Positions 1 to 8,887 of a stretch of DNA of 64,000 bases are shown in pieces. The notes under the pieces are model-generated. The model did no database searches. It was not told where the DNA came from and was given only the letters and a program-made list of their open reading frames with translations. The stretch's first letter is position 1. Each line of letters begins with the position of its first letter. Both the position numbers and the translations under genes were made by a program. The stretch is from Rhodohalobacter halophilus (GTDB lineage Bacteria > Bacteroidota > Rhodothermia > Balneolales > Balneolaceae): the NCBI RefSeq assembly GCF_001715195.1, contig NZ_MDWE01000005.1:62001-126000 (forward strand), read 5' to 3'.

Positions 1-2
1 TC

Positions 3-506
3 TTTACAATGGACATTTATCGTCCATATTTCAACAAAAATGCAACCGATAAGCAAACAGTAAATACCGGTAGAATTACGGCTGCCGTTGCACTGCTTAT
101 TGCCATTCTGATGGCGCCTCAGCTGGCCAATGTTCCACAGGTGTTTCAATATATCCAGGAGTATACGGGATTGGTGAGTCCCGGTATTTTGGCCGTGTTT
201 ATTATGGGGCTTTTCTGGAAGAAAACGACGACAAAAGGAGCGATTTACGGTGTGCTTTCATCCATTGTTGTTGCCCTGCTGCTCAAGGTACCGGCGCTTG
301 AGATGCCATTCCTCGATCAGATGTTCTACACACTCATCATCACCATTGTGATTATTGCAGGAGTAAGTTTGACTACCAATCCATCCGATGAGGATCCGAA
401 AGCGATTCATACAACTTCAGAGATGTTTAAAACCGGCCCTGCGTTCAATATCGGTGCTTATGCAATATTGATCATTGTAGCGGTTCTCTACGCTGTATTC
501 TGGTAA
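3..506 (+). CDS. Sodium/solute symporter (SSS family), C-terminal part, probable sugar transporter
   Basis: The frame is open from the left window edge, so the gene starts upstream and only about 167 codons are seen. The visible part begins FTMDIYRPY, the conserved stretch that follows the middle helices of SSS symporters. About five hydrophobic segments follow (counting from the Met at base 9, roughly residues 23-39, 54-70, 77-94, 104-121 and 150-165), which fits the last helices of a 14-helix SSS protein. galK starts 21 bp after its stop and galT follows, so Na+-coupled galactose uptake is the likely role. That substrate is inferred from neighbours; the sugar-binding residues lie mostly outside the window. 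Confidence 0.88.
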   Translation, partial: FTMDIYRPYFNKNATDKQTVNTGRITAAVALLIAILMAPQLANVPQVFQYIQEYTGLVSPGILAVFIMGLFWKKTTTKGAIYGVLSSIVVALLLKVPALEMPFLDQMFYTLIITIVIIAGVSLTTNPSDEDPKAIHTTSEMFKTGPAFNIGAYAILIIVAVLYAVFW

Positions 507-527
507 CGAAAAAAATTCAACGCATAA

Positions 528-1703
528 ATGATTGAACAGATTGAATTTGAGTTTCAAAAAAGATTCGGTGATCAATATCTGATCATCGAAGCCCCCGGAC
601 GGGTAAACCTGATTGGAGAGCATACCGATTATAATGACGGATTTGTACTCCCCGCCGCGATTGATAAGGCAATTTGGCTCGCCATGAATTTAAATGATAC
701 AGGGCGAATTCGACTCTTTTCAGTGGATATGAATGAAGAGTATGATGTAGAACTTACTTCCAGTCTCCAAAAATCAGGAATGGGTTGGCCCGATTATATT
801 CTGGGAGTAGTGGATCAGCTTCGAAAACATGGAATGAACAGCGTGGGGTTCGACTGCGTGTTTGGCGGAAATGTGCCAATCGGGGCCGGGCTTTCATCCT
901 CAGCCGCTCTCGAGGGCGGGGTTCTCTATGGATTGGCTGAATTGAATGGATGGAAAATCTCTACCATGAATATGGCTCAGATAGCTCAAAAAGCTGAGAA
1001 TGAATTTGTGGGAGTCCAGTGCGGTATCATGGATCAATTTGCCAGTATAAATGGAAAAGAATCCCACGCCTTGAAGCTGGATTGCCGTACTCTGGAGTAT
1101 GATAAAATTCCATTTCGCGACCCCGATTTTAAAATTGTACTGTGCGATACCGGAGTTCGCCGTGAACTTACGGGCTCTGAGTATAATGTCCGCAGAACAC
1201 AGTGTGAGGAGGGAGTTTCTATTATTCAAAAGTCACACCCGCAAGTGAAAAAACTTCGGGATGTAACTATTGAAATGCTGGAAGAGTATATAGATCAGAT
1301 GGATGATGTTGTTTACAAGCGATGTAAATTTGTGATTGAAGAGAACCGGCGTGTGTTGGATGCATGTGATGATCTTGAGCAAGACAACATCGGTGCATTT
1401 GGGGAGAAGATGTTTCAGTCTCATCAAGGGTTGCAGCACAAATTTGAGGTAAGCTGCAAGGAGCTGGATATCTTGGTTGAGGTTGCAAAAAAAGTGGAAG
1501 GCGTGATCGGCTCAAGGATGATGGGCGGCGGATTTGGCGGCTGTACCATCAACCTGGTACGGACCAATACAGTAGAGCAGTTTAAGCAGGAAGTTTCGAG
1601 AGATTATTTGAAACAAACCGGGCTTAAGGTGGAAATATATGAGACAACCATTTCGGATGGAACGCGCGTCATCAAGTCAACAGAGAAACAAACGACCGAA
1701 TAA
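528..1703 (+). CDS. galK: Galactokinase
   Basis: A GHMP kinase of 391 residues, the usual galactokinase length. It phosphorylates galactose at C1 with ATP, the first committed step of the Leloir pathway. The galactokinase signature GRVNLIGEHTDYNDGF is at residues 24-39, the glycine-rich ATP loop PIGAGLSSSAAL near residue 117, and the third GHMP motif MGGGFGGC near residue 330. It sits between the SSS symporter (21 bp upstream) and galT (12 bp downstream), so the three form one galactose uptake and activation operon. No galE epimerase is visible in the window. Family assignment is secure. Confidence 0.97.
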   Translation: MIEQIEFEFQKRFGDQYLIIEAPGRVNLIGEHTDYNDGFVLPAAIDKAIWLAMNLNDTGRIRLFSVDMNEEYDVELTSSLQKSGMGWPDYILGVVDQLRKHGMNSVGFDCVFGGNVPIGAGLSSSAALEGGVLYGLAELNGWKISTMNMAQIAQKAENEFVGVQCGIMDQFASINGKESHALKLDCRTLEYDKIPFRDPDFKIVLCDTGVRRELTGSEYNVRRTQCEEGVSIIQKSHPQVKKLRDVTIEMLEEYIDQMDDVVYKRCKFVIEENRRVLDACDDLEQDNIGAFGEKMFQSHQGLQHKFEVSCKELDILVEVAKKVEGVIGSRMMGGGFGGCTINLVRTNTVEQFKQEVSRDYLKQTGLKVEIYETTISDGTRVIKSTEKQTTE

Positions 1704-1715
1704 AATTAAAGAATT

Positions 1716-2759
1716 ATGAAGCTAGATCTGTCAAATCATCCGCATCGAAGGTACAATCCGTTAACCGGTGAGTGGGTTCAGGTTTCGCCACATCGCACCA
1801 AGCGACCGTGGCAGGGCAAGCAGGAGAATGTCCCTCAGGAGAAGAAACCGGAATATGATCCGAATTGTTATCTCTGTCCCGGAAATTCGCGTGCCGGAGG
1901 TGCACATAATGAGGACTACAAATCGACTTTTGTTTTTGATAACGATTTCAGCGCGCTTTTACCCAATACGCCAAATGAGGAGTACAACAAAAATGATCTG
2001 CTGATTGCCAAAGGGGAGAAGGGAATTTGCCGGGTGATCTGTTTCTCGCCTCGCCACGATTTAACACTGCCTGAGATGGAGCATTCTCAAATACGAAATG
2101 TGGTAGATCTGTGGGTAAAAGAGTATGAAGAGCTTGGTTCCCGAGACTACATTAACTACGTCCAGATTTTTGAGAACAAAGGAGAGATGATGGGATGCAG
2201 TAATCCGCACCCTCATGGACAGATCTGGGCACAGCAGACCATCCCGAATGAGCCGAAAAAAGAGTTGGTTCAGCAGAAAGAGTATTACTCAAAACACAGT
2301 CGAACCTTGCTGAGTGATTATTTAGCATTGGAAATGGAGCAAGATGAACGTATAGTAGCTCAAAATGATCACTTTGTAGTTATTGTTCCATTTTGGGCAT
2401 TTTGGCCGTTTGAAACGATCGTCATTAGCCGCAGGCCGTTTGCTCGATTTACAGACATGACGAGTGAGGAGAGAGATGCACTGGCGGATATCATCAAACA
2501 GATTACGGTTAAGTACGATAACATTTTTGAGATCTCCTTTCCCTACTCAGCCGGCTTTCATCCCGCGCCAACCGATGGGGAAGAACATCCCGAATGGCAC
2601 TTTCACATGCATTTCTATCCGCCGCTGCTTCGATCGGCAACAGTCAAGAAATTTCGGGTTGGGTACGAGATGCTGGGAAATCAACAGCGGGATATTACTC
2701 CGAAAGCGAGTGCCGATCTGATGAATTCACTTTCGGATGTGCATTACATGAATAGATAA
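1716..2759 (+). CDS. galT: Galactose-1-phosphate uridylyltransferase
   Basis: A 347-residue HIT-superfamily GalT that exchanges UMP between UDP-glucose and galactose-1-phosphate. The zinc-ligand pair of class I GalT is present as CYLC (C51, C54). The active-site motif HPHGQIW places the uridylylated His at about residue 167, and a C-terminal [14 protein letters not shown] stretch supplies further zinc/substrate contacts known in the family. It starts 12 bp after galK and ends the galactose operon. Length and motifs are typical and nothing looks damaged. Confidence 0.97.
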   Translation: MKLDLSNHPHRRYNPLTGEWVQVSPHRTKRPWQGKQENVPQEKKPEYDPNCYLCPGNSRAGGAHNEDYKSTFVFDNDFSALLPNTPNEEYNKNDLLIAKGEKGICRVICFSPRHDLTLPEMEHSQIRNVVDLWVKEYEELGSRDYINYVQIFENKGEMMGCSNPHPHGQIWAQQTIPNEPKKELVQQKEYYSKHSRTLLSDYLALEMEQDERIVAQNDHFVVIVPFWAFWPFETIVISRRPFARFTDMTSEERDALADIIKQITVKYDNIFEISFPYSAGFHPAPTDGEEHPEWHFHMHFYPPLLRSATVKKFRVGYEMLGNQQRDITPKASADLMNSLSDVHYMNR

Positions 2760-2782
2760 TAAAAAGTATTGGTGGCGGCATA

Positions 2783-3124
2783 TTGAAATTCTCCTATCCG
2801 GAACTTCAGGAAACCGGATTTTTTCAAAATCTTGGCTTCATTTCAGCCGGAGCTATGGTAACCGTCATCTCAACATTTGAGGTGGTTTGTGGTTTGCTCA
2901 TCATGGTGGGACTTTTTACAAGATTAGCCGTAATACCTCTCTTGTTAACCATTAGTTTTACGGTGCTGATTGGCAAGTTTCCAATTTTATTTGAAGAGGG
3001 TTTTTGGCTGATGGCTCACATCTCCAGAATTGATTTTGCGATGTTTCTGGGGTGCGTATTTCTCTTCATTACAGGATCAGGGTTTTGGTCATTAGACTGG
3101 AGGATATTGCCGAGGGAAGTGTAG
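2783..3124 (+). CDS. DoxX-like membrane protein, probably 5'-truncated
   Basis: The 113-residue product has three hydrophobic helices (about residues 22-42, 47-66 and 80-102) and resembles the last three helices of DoxX-family proteins, including a LIMVGLFTRLAVIPLLL stretch typical after the second helix. The first helix expected in DoxX is absent. The only usable start is a TTG at 2783, no ribosome-binding site is visible, and an in-frame TAG lies 10 codons upstream. It begins 23 bp after galT. I read it as a remnant whose 5' part was lost by deletion, or a short divergent member. Function is unknown; DoxX relatives are linked to quinone or thiosulfate metabolism. Confidence 0.5.
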   Translation: MKFSYPELQETGFFQNLGFISAGAMVTVISTFEVVCGLLIMVGLFTRLAVIPLLLTISFTVLIGKFPILFEEGFWLMAHISRIDFAMFLGCVFLFITGSGFWSLDWRILPREV

Positions 3125-3469
3125 AATAAGCAGACCTGCAGAATATGATCGATGAACTGCGAATGACCAATTGACGAACAACGAAATGTGATTTTTCCAT
3201 TGATATCGCGTTCACTTGTTGGTCTTATTATTTATCTATCTGTTTGGACTGCGCCTAAAAAAATTCTGAAAGGACGAACAGACAGTAGACCCGTGCGTCA
3301 GCTCTGTGAAAGGATGAATTATCAAGTATAGTCGCCGAATAGAGGGATTAGTTTGAAACTCAAAATAGCATAGAGGCGATGGTACGGCTGAATTGCTTTA
3401 CATAAATTTTCCAGAATCAAAACCTGATGATCCATGATACTTCGTGATTGGACTGTGAGCAACCTAGTC
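3125..3469. other. Intergenic stretch, nothing recognised
   Basis: This 345-bp gap lies between the DoxX-like remnant and the end of the minus-strand sigma-factor operon. I see no convincing reading frame, RNA gene, strong hairpin or repeat in it. Given the truncated gene at its left edge it may be decayed sequence, but that is inference. Confidence 0.5.
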
Positions 3470-4069
3470 TCAAACCTCCAATTCGTCTCTGATTTTTTCA
3501 AGTTCGATCTGTAATTTTTCTACCTGTTCAATTTGTCGGACACGCTTTCCTCTTGAAAAGTAGTATACACCTGCAAAGAACAGTGTTGTGAGAGCATAAG
3601 CAGTAAATGTACTAACCGGCTCTGCATCTTTAAAGGTATCTGCGTAATAGAAGTAGAAGCACACCAAGAGCAGAATCATGTAAACCGGCATAAATTTCTG
3701 CAACATAAATTTTCGAATAGTAAGTTTTTGAATGTTAGCCTGCAGGAATTCAAGGGTGCCTTTATAGGTGTGTTCGTTTTTGTACTGCACGCCTGCCCAC
3801 AAGCCTGCCAGTGTCCCTGCCAGAAGGATCGACATACTGATCAAGCTTGCGTAGAAATAGATCGTTCTGTCCGGATTTGAGCTCCAAACCCATGCCATCA
3901 CCACAAATACAATGGCAAAAGAAACCGATACAAAAAGGTTGGATAAAATGAGCTTTTTCTGATCGCTTACTAAACGTTTCATTACTTTTTCTTTCAGTTG
4001 ATGAACGTCAATTTCAGCATCATTTTGCTGAGATTTCCAATTTTGTTTTAGTTCATCAAACGTTTTCAT
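3470..4069 (-). CDS. Four-helix membrane protein, candidate regulator of the adjacent ECF sigma factor
   Basis: The 199-residue product has a charged N-terminal segment (residues 1-38, FDELKQNWKSQQ), then helices at about 40-62, 70-93, 123-143 and 153-170, and a charged coiled-coil-like C-terminus (QIEQVEKLQIELEKIRDEL). I recognise no named domain. Its start overlaps the end of the sigma-factor gene by 14 bp, which indicates translational coupling. A membrane protein with a cytoplasmic N-terminal helix directly downstream of an ECF sigma factor is the usual arrangement of an anti-sigma factor, so I infer that role; no sequence motif proves it. Confidence 0.6.
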   Translation of the reverse strand: MKTFDELKQNWKSQQNDAEIDVHQLKEKVMKRLVSDQKKLILSNLFVSVSFAIVFVVMAWVWSSNPDRTIYFYASLISMSILLAGTLAGLWAGVQYKNEHTYKGTLEFLQANIQKLTIRKFMLQKFMPVYMILLLVCFYFYYADTFKDAEPVSTFTAYALTTLFFAGVYYFSRGKRVRQIEQVEKLQIELEKIRDELEV

Positions 4070-4568
4070 AATGCTTCTCCATTAGTTTCATAATTCGTTT
4101 TTTTACCCGGTTAATACGAACTCCAATCAGGTTCGTGTTGCTGTCTAGAATATCGGCAATCTCTTTGTAGGTTAGATCTTCAAGCACAAGTGTGATCAAT
4201 AGTTTATCCCCATCACTCAACATCTGAATACAGGCGTGCATTGCATTCAGTCTCTTCTCTTTGTAAATATAATCTTTGTTATTAGAGTTCTCCTCAGCTT
4301 CTAAGTCAGACCGGATATACTTTTTGTCGTTACTATTTTTTCGTTGGAACTTAATAGCGGTATTCAATGCAATACGATAGATGTAGGTACTCCATGTTGA
4401 TTCATTCCGAAACCTGTCGATCGACTTCCAGATTTGAATCAGGATCTCTTGATAGAGATCGGGAATATCTTCCCTGTTCTTTAAATAAGAGCGGCAGATA
4501 CGATAAATTCGATCTTCGTTTGATTGAATTAAATCTTCAAACAGCCGCTCTTTTTCAGCTTTTTTCAT
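4056..4568 (-). CDS. ECF-type RNA polymerase sigma factor
   Basis: The 170-residue product has a sigma-70 region 2 (about residues 10-75, with DIPDLYQEILIQIWKSIDRF) and a region 4 helix-turn-helix near the C-terminus (LTYKEIADILDSNTNLIGVRINR). I chose the ATG at 4568 because its first bases form an ATGA overlap with the stop of the upstream hydrolase gene; a longer start at 4622 would lie inside that gene and adds residues unlike the family. The operon order is hydrolase, sigma factor, membrane protein, all overlapping. It probably directs transcription in response to a signal relayed by the membrane protein (inference). Confidence 0.88.
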   Translation of the reverse strand: MKKAEKERLFEDLIQSNEDRIYRICRSYLKNREDIPDLYQEILIQIWKSIDRFRNESTWSTYIYRIALNTAIKFQRKNSNDKKYIRSDLEAEENSNNKDYIYKEKRLNAMHACIQMLSDGDKLLITLVLEDLTYKEIADILDSNTNLIGVRINRVKKRIMKLMEKHYENV

Positions 4569-5491
4569 TGCTGATTGAATTGATTTTTTTTCATAAAATC
4601 TTTCATTGTTTCGACCATCCATTCCGGTTTGTCGTACATAATAAAATGTTTGGCGCCATCGGCAACTTCGAACTGCAGATTTTTAATATTTTGATACTGT
4701 GAAAGATAGGTTTGCTCCATTTGTTCTCTTGTAAATCCCGGAAATTGAGGATTTTCGTCAAATGCACCGATGGCCAAAACGGGGACAGTTATATTTGCAA
4801 TATCCTCTCTCAGGTCGATTCCCATCATTTCAGTGGCTGAATAGGCTTCCGTTTTTAAATCTGAATTCAACGTCCATTCGGTCAGTATTTCCCATCGTGT
4901 TGAATCGTTTGTCATTCCACGAGCCATCATCATGCGAGTGTTTTTTAACTGATCGACATCCATGCCGGAGAGTGAGCTCATATACTGTTTTGCATTGGCC
5001 TCGTTAAATCCGGTTACTGCATTGGGATTCATAGTACCGGCCAGAAAAGGTAAAGCATCTACCACAATAATCTGTTTTAACTGAGGCAGATTATCTGATG
5101 CGATCCATATGCTCAAGAATCCGCCTAAACTGTGACCGACCAGTGTGACACGATCCAGGTTTTGCTCTTGAATATACCTTTCGATTTCGTCTTTCCATGT
5201 TTCTATATAGGGTGCATCAGTCTGAGGAGGAACACCTGCAAATCCCGGCATGGTGAGTACATGGCACTCATAATTCTCAGATAGCGTGAGCACTGTCTCA
5301 TTCCAGACTTCACCGCTGCTAATCAATCCCGGAATCAGGAGAACAGGTTTTCCGTTTCCCGAAATATCAACCTTGAAACTGTAGTTCGTTTGGGCGAAAG
5401 AGGAGATGGAAAAAGCGGTTACCAATATGATAAAATAGAAGAACCTAATGGTTAATTGTTTCAGAAATAGATGTCGGTTGTTAGCTTTCAT
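4565..5491 (-). CDS. Secreted alpha/beta hydrolase
   Basis: The 308-residue product has an N-terminal signal sequence (hydrophobic residues about 16-33, ending SSFAQ) and an alpha/beta-hydrolase fold. The oxyanion region is PVLLIPGLISSGEVW, the nucleophile elbow GHSLGGF, a likely acid is in AIGAFDENPQFPG, and the catalytic His is in DGAKHFIMYDKPEWM. It is the first gene of a minus-strand operon: its stop overlaps the ECF sigma factor start by ATGA. The substrate cannot be read from sequence. Coupling of a periplasmic hydrolase to an ECF sigma factor is a little unusual. Confidence 0.85.
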   Translation of the reverse strand: MKANNRHLFLKQLTIRFFYFIILVTAFSISSFAQTNYSFKVDISGNGKPVLLIPGLISSGEVWNETVLTLSENYECHVLTMPGFAGVPPQTDAPYIETWKDEIERYIQEQNLDRVTLVGHSLGGFLSIWIASDNLPQLKQIIVVDALPFLAGTMNPNAVTGFNEANAKQYMSSLSGMDVDQLKNTRMMMARGMTNDSTRWEILTEWTLNSDLKTEAYSATEMMGIDLREDIANITVPVLAIGAFDENPQFPGFTREQMEQTYLSQYQNIKNLQFEVADGAKHFIMYDKPEWMVETMKDFMKKNQFNQQ

Positions 5492-5668
5492 GATTGTTGG
5501 ACTTTTGTTGATGTTTGAAACCTTTCTGTTCTGTTAGTACCGAAAAAATTCATTTTATTACACTTCGGATTAAAATTTCTCCCGGATGAATCGATTTCTC
5601 TTCATACTTGTTGAACATAACAGCGCTATTTTGAGACGAAATTTTAAACACTTAATTCGCGGTTTGAC

Positions 5669-6670
5669 ATGATTTTTATCGAGAATGAGGGGATTACCGA
5701 TCCACGCATCAATCTTGCCCTTGAAGAGTACGCACTTCGGAATTTTGGGGAGAGTGAGGACTACCTGTTGTTCTACATTAACGGGCCGTCTATCATCATC
5801 GGGCGGAATCAGAACACCCTTGAAGAGATTAACGACGAATATGTTCGGGAGAACGGAATTCATGTGGTTCGCCGGATGTCGGGTGGGGGGGCTGTTTATC
5901 ATGATGAAGGGAATTTGAACTTCAGTTTCATCACCAACTACAAAAAGGAGAACCTTCATAACTTCAAAAAATTCACAGAGCCGGTTATTCAGGTTTTGAA
6001 AGAGATGGGCGTGGATGCAGAAATGAGCGGCCGCAATGACATTCTTGCCGAGGGGCGAAAAATCTCCGGCAATGCTCAGTTCTCAACCGGGAAGAGGATG
6101 TTCAGTCACGGCACACTGCTGTTTAACAGTGACCTGGAGGAGGTAACCCGCGCGCTGGATGTGAAGATGAGTAAAATCGAATCGAAAGGACATAAATCCG
6201 TTCGAAGCCGTGTTGCCAACATCAGTGAGTTTTTGAATGAGGGGATGAGTGTTTCTGAATTCAGACAGCGGTTGCTGGACGGACTGTATCGGGAGCGCGA
6301 TCATTTCGAAACGTATCACCTCACAAATGATGAGTGGAAGGCCGTACACGAGTTAAAGGATGAGAAATACGGAAACTGGGACTGGAATTTTGGCCGATCG
6401 CCGGAGTTTAATATTCAGCGTACAAAACGGTTTTCGGTTGGTGAGATCGATCTTCGGCTGGATGTGAAGAAAGGCCACATCAAAAACCTGAAAATTTACG
6501 GAGACTTTTTTGGCCGGGATCCGGTAGAACGAATTGAAAACTTGCTTCAGGGAGTTCGATACGAGCCGGCTGATATTGCTGAAGCGCTTAACGGAGTGGA
6601 TGTGAAGGATTATTTTGGAAATGTAGAGCGCGAGGATTTTCTCAGTCTGGTATATGGAGAGGATGAATAA
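5669..6670 (+). CDS. lplA: Lipoate-protein ligase A
   Basis: The 333-residue product attaches lipoate, through lipoyl-AMP, to lipoyl domains of 2-oxoacid dehydrogenases and GcvH. The family hallmarks are clear: IGRNQNTLEEIN near residue 48, the lipoate-binding loop RRMSGGGAVYHDEGNLNFSF near residue 70, and GRKISGNAQ containing the catalytic lysine near residue 130. A C-terminal accessory domain follows (residues about 245-330), as in full-length LplA. It is divergently oriented from the hydrolase operon with a 177-bp gap that must hold both promoters. It appears to be a single-gene unit. Confidence 0.95.
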   Translation: MIFIENEGITDPRINLALEEYALRNFGESEDYLLFYINGPSIIIGRNQNTLEEINDEYVRENGIHVVRRMSGGGAVYHDEGNLNFSFITNYKKENLHNFKKFTEPVIQVLKEMGVDAEMSGRNDILAEGRKISGNAQFSTGKRMFSHGTLLFNSDLEEVTRALDVKMSKIESKGHKSVRSRVANISEFLNEGMSVSEFRQRLLDGLYRERDHFETYHLTNDEWKAVHELKDEKYGNWDWNFGRSPEFNIQRTKRFSVGEIDLRLDVKKGHIKNLKIYGDFFGRDPVERIENLLQGVRYEPADIAEALNGVDVKDYFGNVEREDFLSLVYGEDE

Positions 6671-6850
6671 GAAAGGGATTTTCAATGTCTGTACATCTCT
6701 TTTAAATGTCGTAACGGCCATCAGACCTGATTTTGAGTAGCTACCGCTGCATGCCGGGTGCTCGACTTTCCTGATTGAGACTTTGTTTCAAAAATTACAT
6801 TATTCGTTTTTGAAATCTTCATGTATAATGTTTGAAACAACTTATCTGGG

Positions 6851-7975
6851 ATGAATTCAATCAAATACACTCTACTATTATCAATCTTGGTTCTGTTGGC
6901 TGTCTCCTGCAGCAGCGTCAGTGAACCTGATAAAGCTGTTCATCAATTAGAGGTTACCGCTGAATTATCTGAAGCGGAAGTTGACTCGATAGCCTCTGCT
7001 CTCAGCCTTTTTCCAAACGGTACTCAATTTTCCATTGCGTTTATTTCTGATTCTATCGTTTCATTTTACGGTGCCCATCGCATCAACGACGTGTTGGAAA
7101 GTATCGACAATCATGATCGTGTATTTGAAATCGGATCCATCTCCAAAGTGTTTACATCCACGCTGCTGGCCCATGCCATACACGATTCGGCAATCAGTGC
7201 AGATCAAACGGTAAGAGACGTTTTGGATGTTGAAATGGCAGGGAATCCCGATTTTACCTTTTTGCAGCTATCCAATCACACGTCCGGTTTACCGAGATTG
7301 CCCGGAGGCTACACGTTCAACTTTTTGTGGAATATGGACAATCCCTACAAAATTTTTGATGAAGTGGAACTGAAATCCTACTTGAAAAATGATCTTACAC
7401 TATCTAGAGATCCGGGAGAAGCCCATCGCTATTCCAATTTAGGGGCCGGTTTATTAGGATTTTTTTTAAGTGAATTGGAAAACATCAGTTATGAGGATTT
7501 GCTTCAGAGAAAAATCTTTGAACCGATGGGAATGAATCGATCAACCACCGATCGGGAGAATGTTGAAGAATATTTGGTGAGTGGGGTAACGAAAAGAGGG
7601 GGATCGGCAACAAACTGGGATTTAGCGGATCTGGCCGGCGCAGGAGGTATCCTCTCAACCGCAGAAGATCTGTCCCGGTTTATCCGATCCAATTTCAATC
7701 CTGATGATCCTGTTCTTTCGCTACAGCGTGAGCCTACATTTCAGGTCAGTGATAACATGGATGTAGCGATGGGCTGGTTTATTTTGAATCGGGACAGCGG
7801 TGCCAAATGGTACTGGCACAACGGAGGCACCGGCGGATACCGTTCTTCAATTGTGATGGATCCGGATCAGAAAATCGGCGTGGTCGTTTTGTCCAATATT
7901 TCAGCCGGTCATTCAAAGGCGGATAACATTGACAGACTGAGCTTTGACCTGATGGAAACGTATTTTGCAAACTGA
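6851..7975 (+). CDS. Serine hydrolase lipoprotein, class C beta-lactamase/PBP fold
   Basis: The 374-residue product starts with a lipoprotein signal peptide ending in a lipobox (LLAVSC, Cys20). The catalytic triad motifs of the class C beta-lactamase/DD-peptidase superfamily are visible: SxxK as SISK near residue 97, a YSN motif near residue 197, and HNG as HNGGTGG near residue 323. Relatives include esterases, D-aminopeptidases and peptidoglycan-active enzymes, so beta-lactam hydrolysis should not be assumed. It is flanked by gaps of 180 and 142 bp and looks monocistronic. Confidence 0.9.
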   Translation: MNSIKYTLLLSILVLLAVSCSSVSEPDKAVHQLEVTAELSEAEVDSIASALSLFPNGTQFSIAFISDSIVSFYGAHRINDVLESIDNHDRVFEIGSISKVFTSTLLAHAIHDSAISADQTVRDVLDVEMAGNPDFTFLQLSNHTSGLPRLPGGYTFNFLWNMDNPYKIFDEVELKSYLKNDLTLSRDPGEAHRYSNLGAGLLGFFLSELENISYEDLLQRKIFEPMGMNRSTTDRENVEEYLVSGVTKRGGSATNWDLADLAGAGGILSTAEDLSRFIRSNFNPDDPVLSLQREPTFQVSDNMDVAMGWFILNRDSGAKWYWHNGGTGGYRSSIVMDPDQKIGVVVLSNISAGHSKADNIDRLSFDLMETYFAN

Positions 7976-8073
7976 GAGGGATTAATAATGAGGGGGGCTT
8001 GGTTAGAACTATAATTCTAATCTAAATCTATATAAATCAGTAATTCCCCTATACTCTATGATGTAAAATTAGA

Positions 8074-8081
8074 TAACTTTG
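8074..8081 (+). promoter_or_regulatory. Candidate Bacteroidota-type -7 element TAACTTTG
   Basis: TAACTTTG matches the TAnnTTTG consensus used by the primary sigma factor of Bacteroidota and lies 36 bp before the start of the small lipoprotein gene. No clear TTTG -33 box is seen at the expected distance, so this is only a candidate. Confidence 0.3.
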
Positions 8082-8117
8082 ATAAGTGACTAATGAATCA
8101 ATCAATGAGGTGGAAAA

Positions 8118-8528
8118 ATGAAAAACCAAGTTCTGTTACTGCTACTTACCGCTCTGATATTGGGTGGGTGTACAAGTTCAGGCGCATTTTTAGCGGCCAA
8201 TCAAACCATCGTAAATCTTGAAGATGGCAACTACACGATTGCTGCTGCGAATGTAACCGGGGAGTCAGAGTCGGATTATATTTTGGGATTAAGTTATTCA
8301 ACGGGCCTGTCTGCGTCAACGCTTGCGATTGCCAGAGTGGAAGGAACCGGAATGCTCTATGCCGAGGCACTCGAAAATCTCTGGACAAATTTTGAATTGT
8401 CGGGAGAGGAAGTTCAAGGTCAGAAACTGGCTTTGACAAATGTCAGGTACGATTCTGATTTCCTCAATCTTATTCTCTATACAAAAGTGAAAGTGACTGT
8501 TCGGGCTGATATTGTAAGGTTTGACTAA
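8118..8528 (+). CDS. Small lipoprotein of unknown function
   Basis: The 136-residue product has a typical lipoprotein signal peptide with lipobox LGGC (Cys18). The remainder is a predicted beta-rich domain starting FLAANQTIVNLEDGNYTIAAANVTG. It resembles short uncharacterised lipoproteins of Bacteroidota (perhaps the DUF6567 kind, a tentative match from memory). A GAGGTGG-like sequence lies just before the ATG. It has no functional link to its neighbours that I can see. Confidence 0.75.
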   Translation: MKNQVLLLLLTALILGGCTSSGAFLAANQTIVNLEDGNYTIAAANVTGESESDYILGLSYSTGLSASTLAIARVEGTGMLYAEALENLWTNFELSGEEVQGQKLALTNVRYDSDFLNLILYTKVKVTVRADIVRFD

Positions 8529-8608
8529 TCGAATCGATGGATAAACAGCTTATTGGCTGAATTTATTTTTGAACCGTACCTGCTTTATCCGTAATGGTGG
8601 GAGGAGCA

Positions 8609-8887
8609 ATGAAAAAAAGAGAATCCGGACGTCTTATAGTTTGGGGATTAGCACTGTTGGTGATCCCTCCCTGGTTGATCTCATTCCCGGAAACGACGGT
8701 TCGCCACAACCTGAACCCTCTACTTGTTTACGGCAGCCAAATTGCAGCATGGACCGGATTTTCACTGTTTGCTCTCACGTTTGTGTTGGTCGCCCGATTA
8801 AAATGGCTGGAAGATTATTTCGGAGGGCTTGATAGATGTACCACCAGCATCACACCATGGCACGAACGGCCTTGGTCCTGCTGCTGA
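8609..8887 (+). pseudogene. N-terminal fragment of a frameshifted ferric-reductase-like oxidoreductase
   Basis: The ATG at 8609 is preceded by GGAGG, so it is preferred over the ATG at 8594. The fragment encodes two hydrophobic segments (LIVWGLALLVIPPWLISF and AAWTGFSLFALTFVLVARL) and then WLEDYFGGLDR. After GLDR (base 8836) the frame turns to nonsense (CTTSITPW) and stops at 8887. The natural continuation, MYHQHHTMARTALV, is in the frame of the next entry from base 8836. One base appears to be missing between 8833 and 8836. The two parts together would make one membrane flavoprotein of about 430 residues. Confidence 0.7.

Noticed and set aside
4569-4622. Longer start of the ECF sigma factor at 4622
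   Set aside because: It lies inside the hydrolase gene; the ATGA overlap at 4565-4568 gives a normal sigma factor N-terminus.
5570-5959. Minus-strand 129-codon frame opposite lplA
   Set aside because: It runs antisense to the conserved N-terminus of lplA and shows no domain or start signal.
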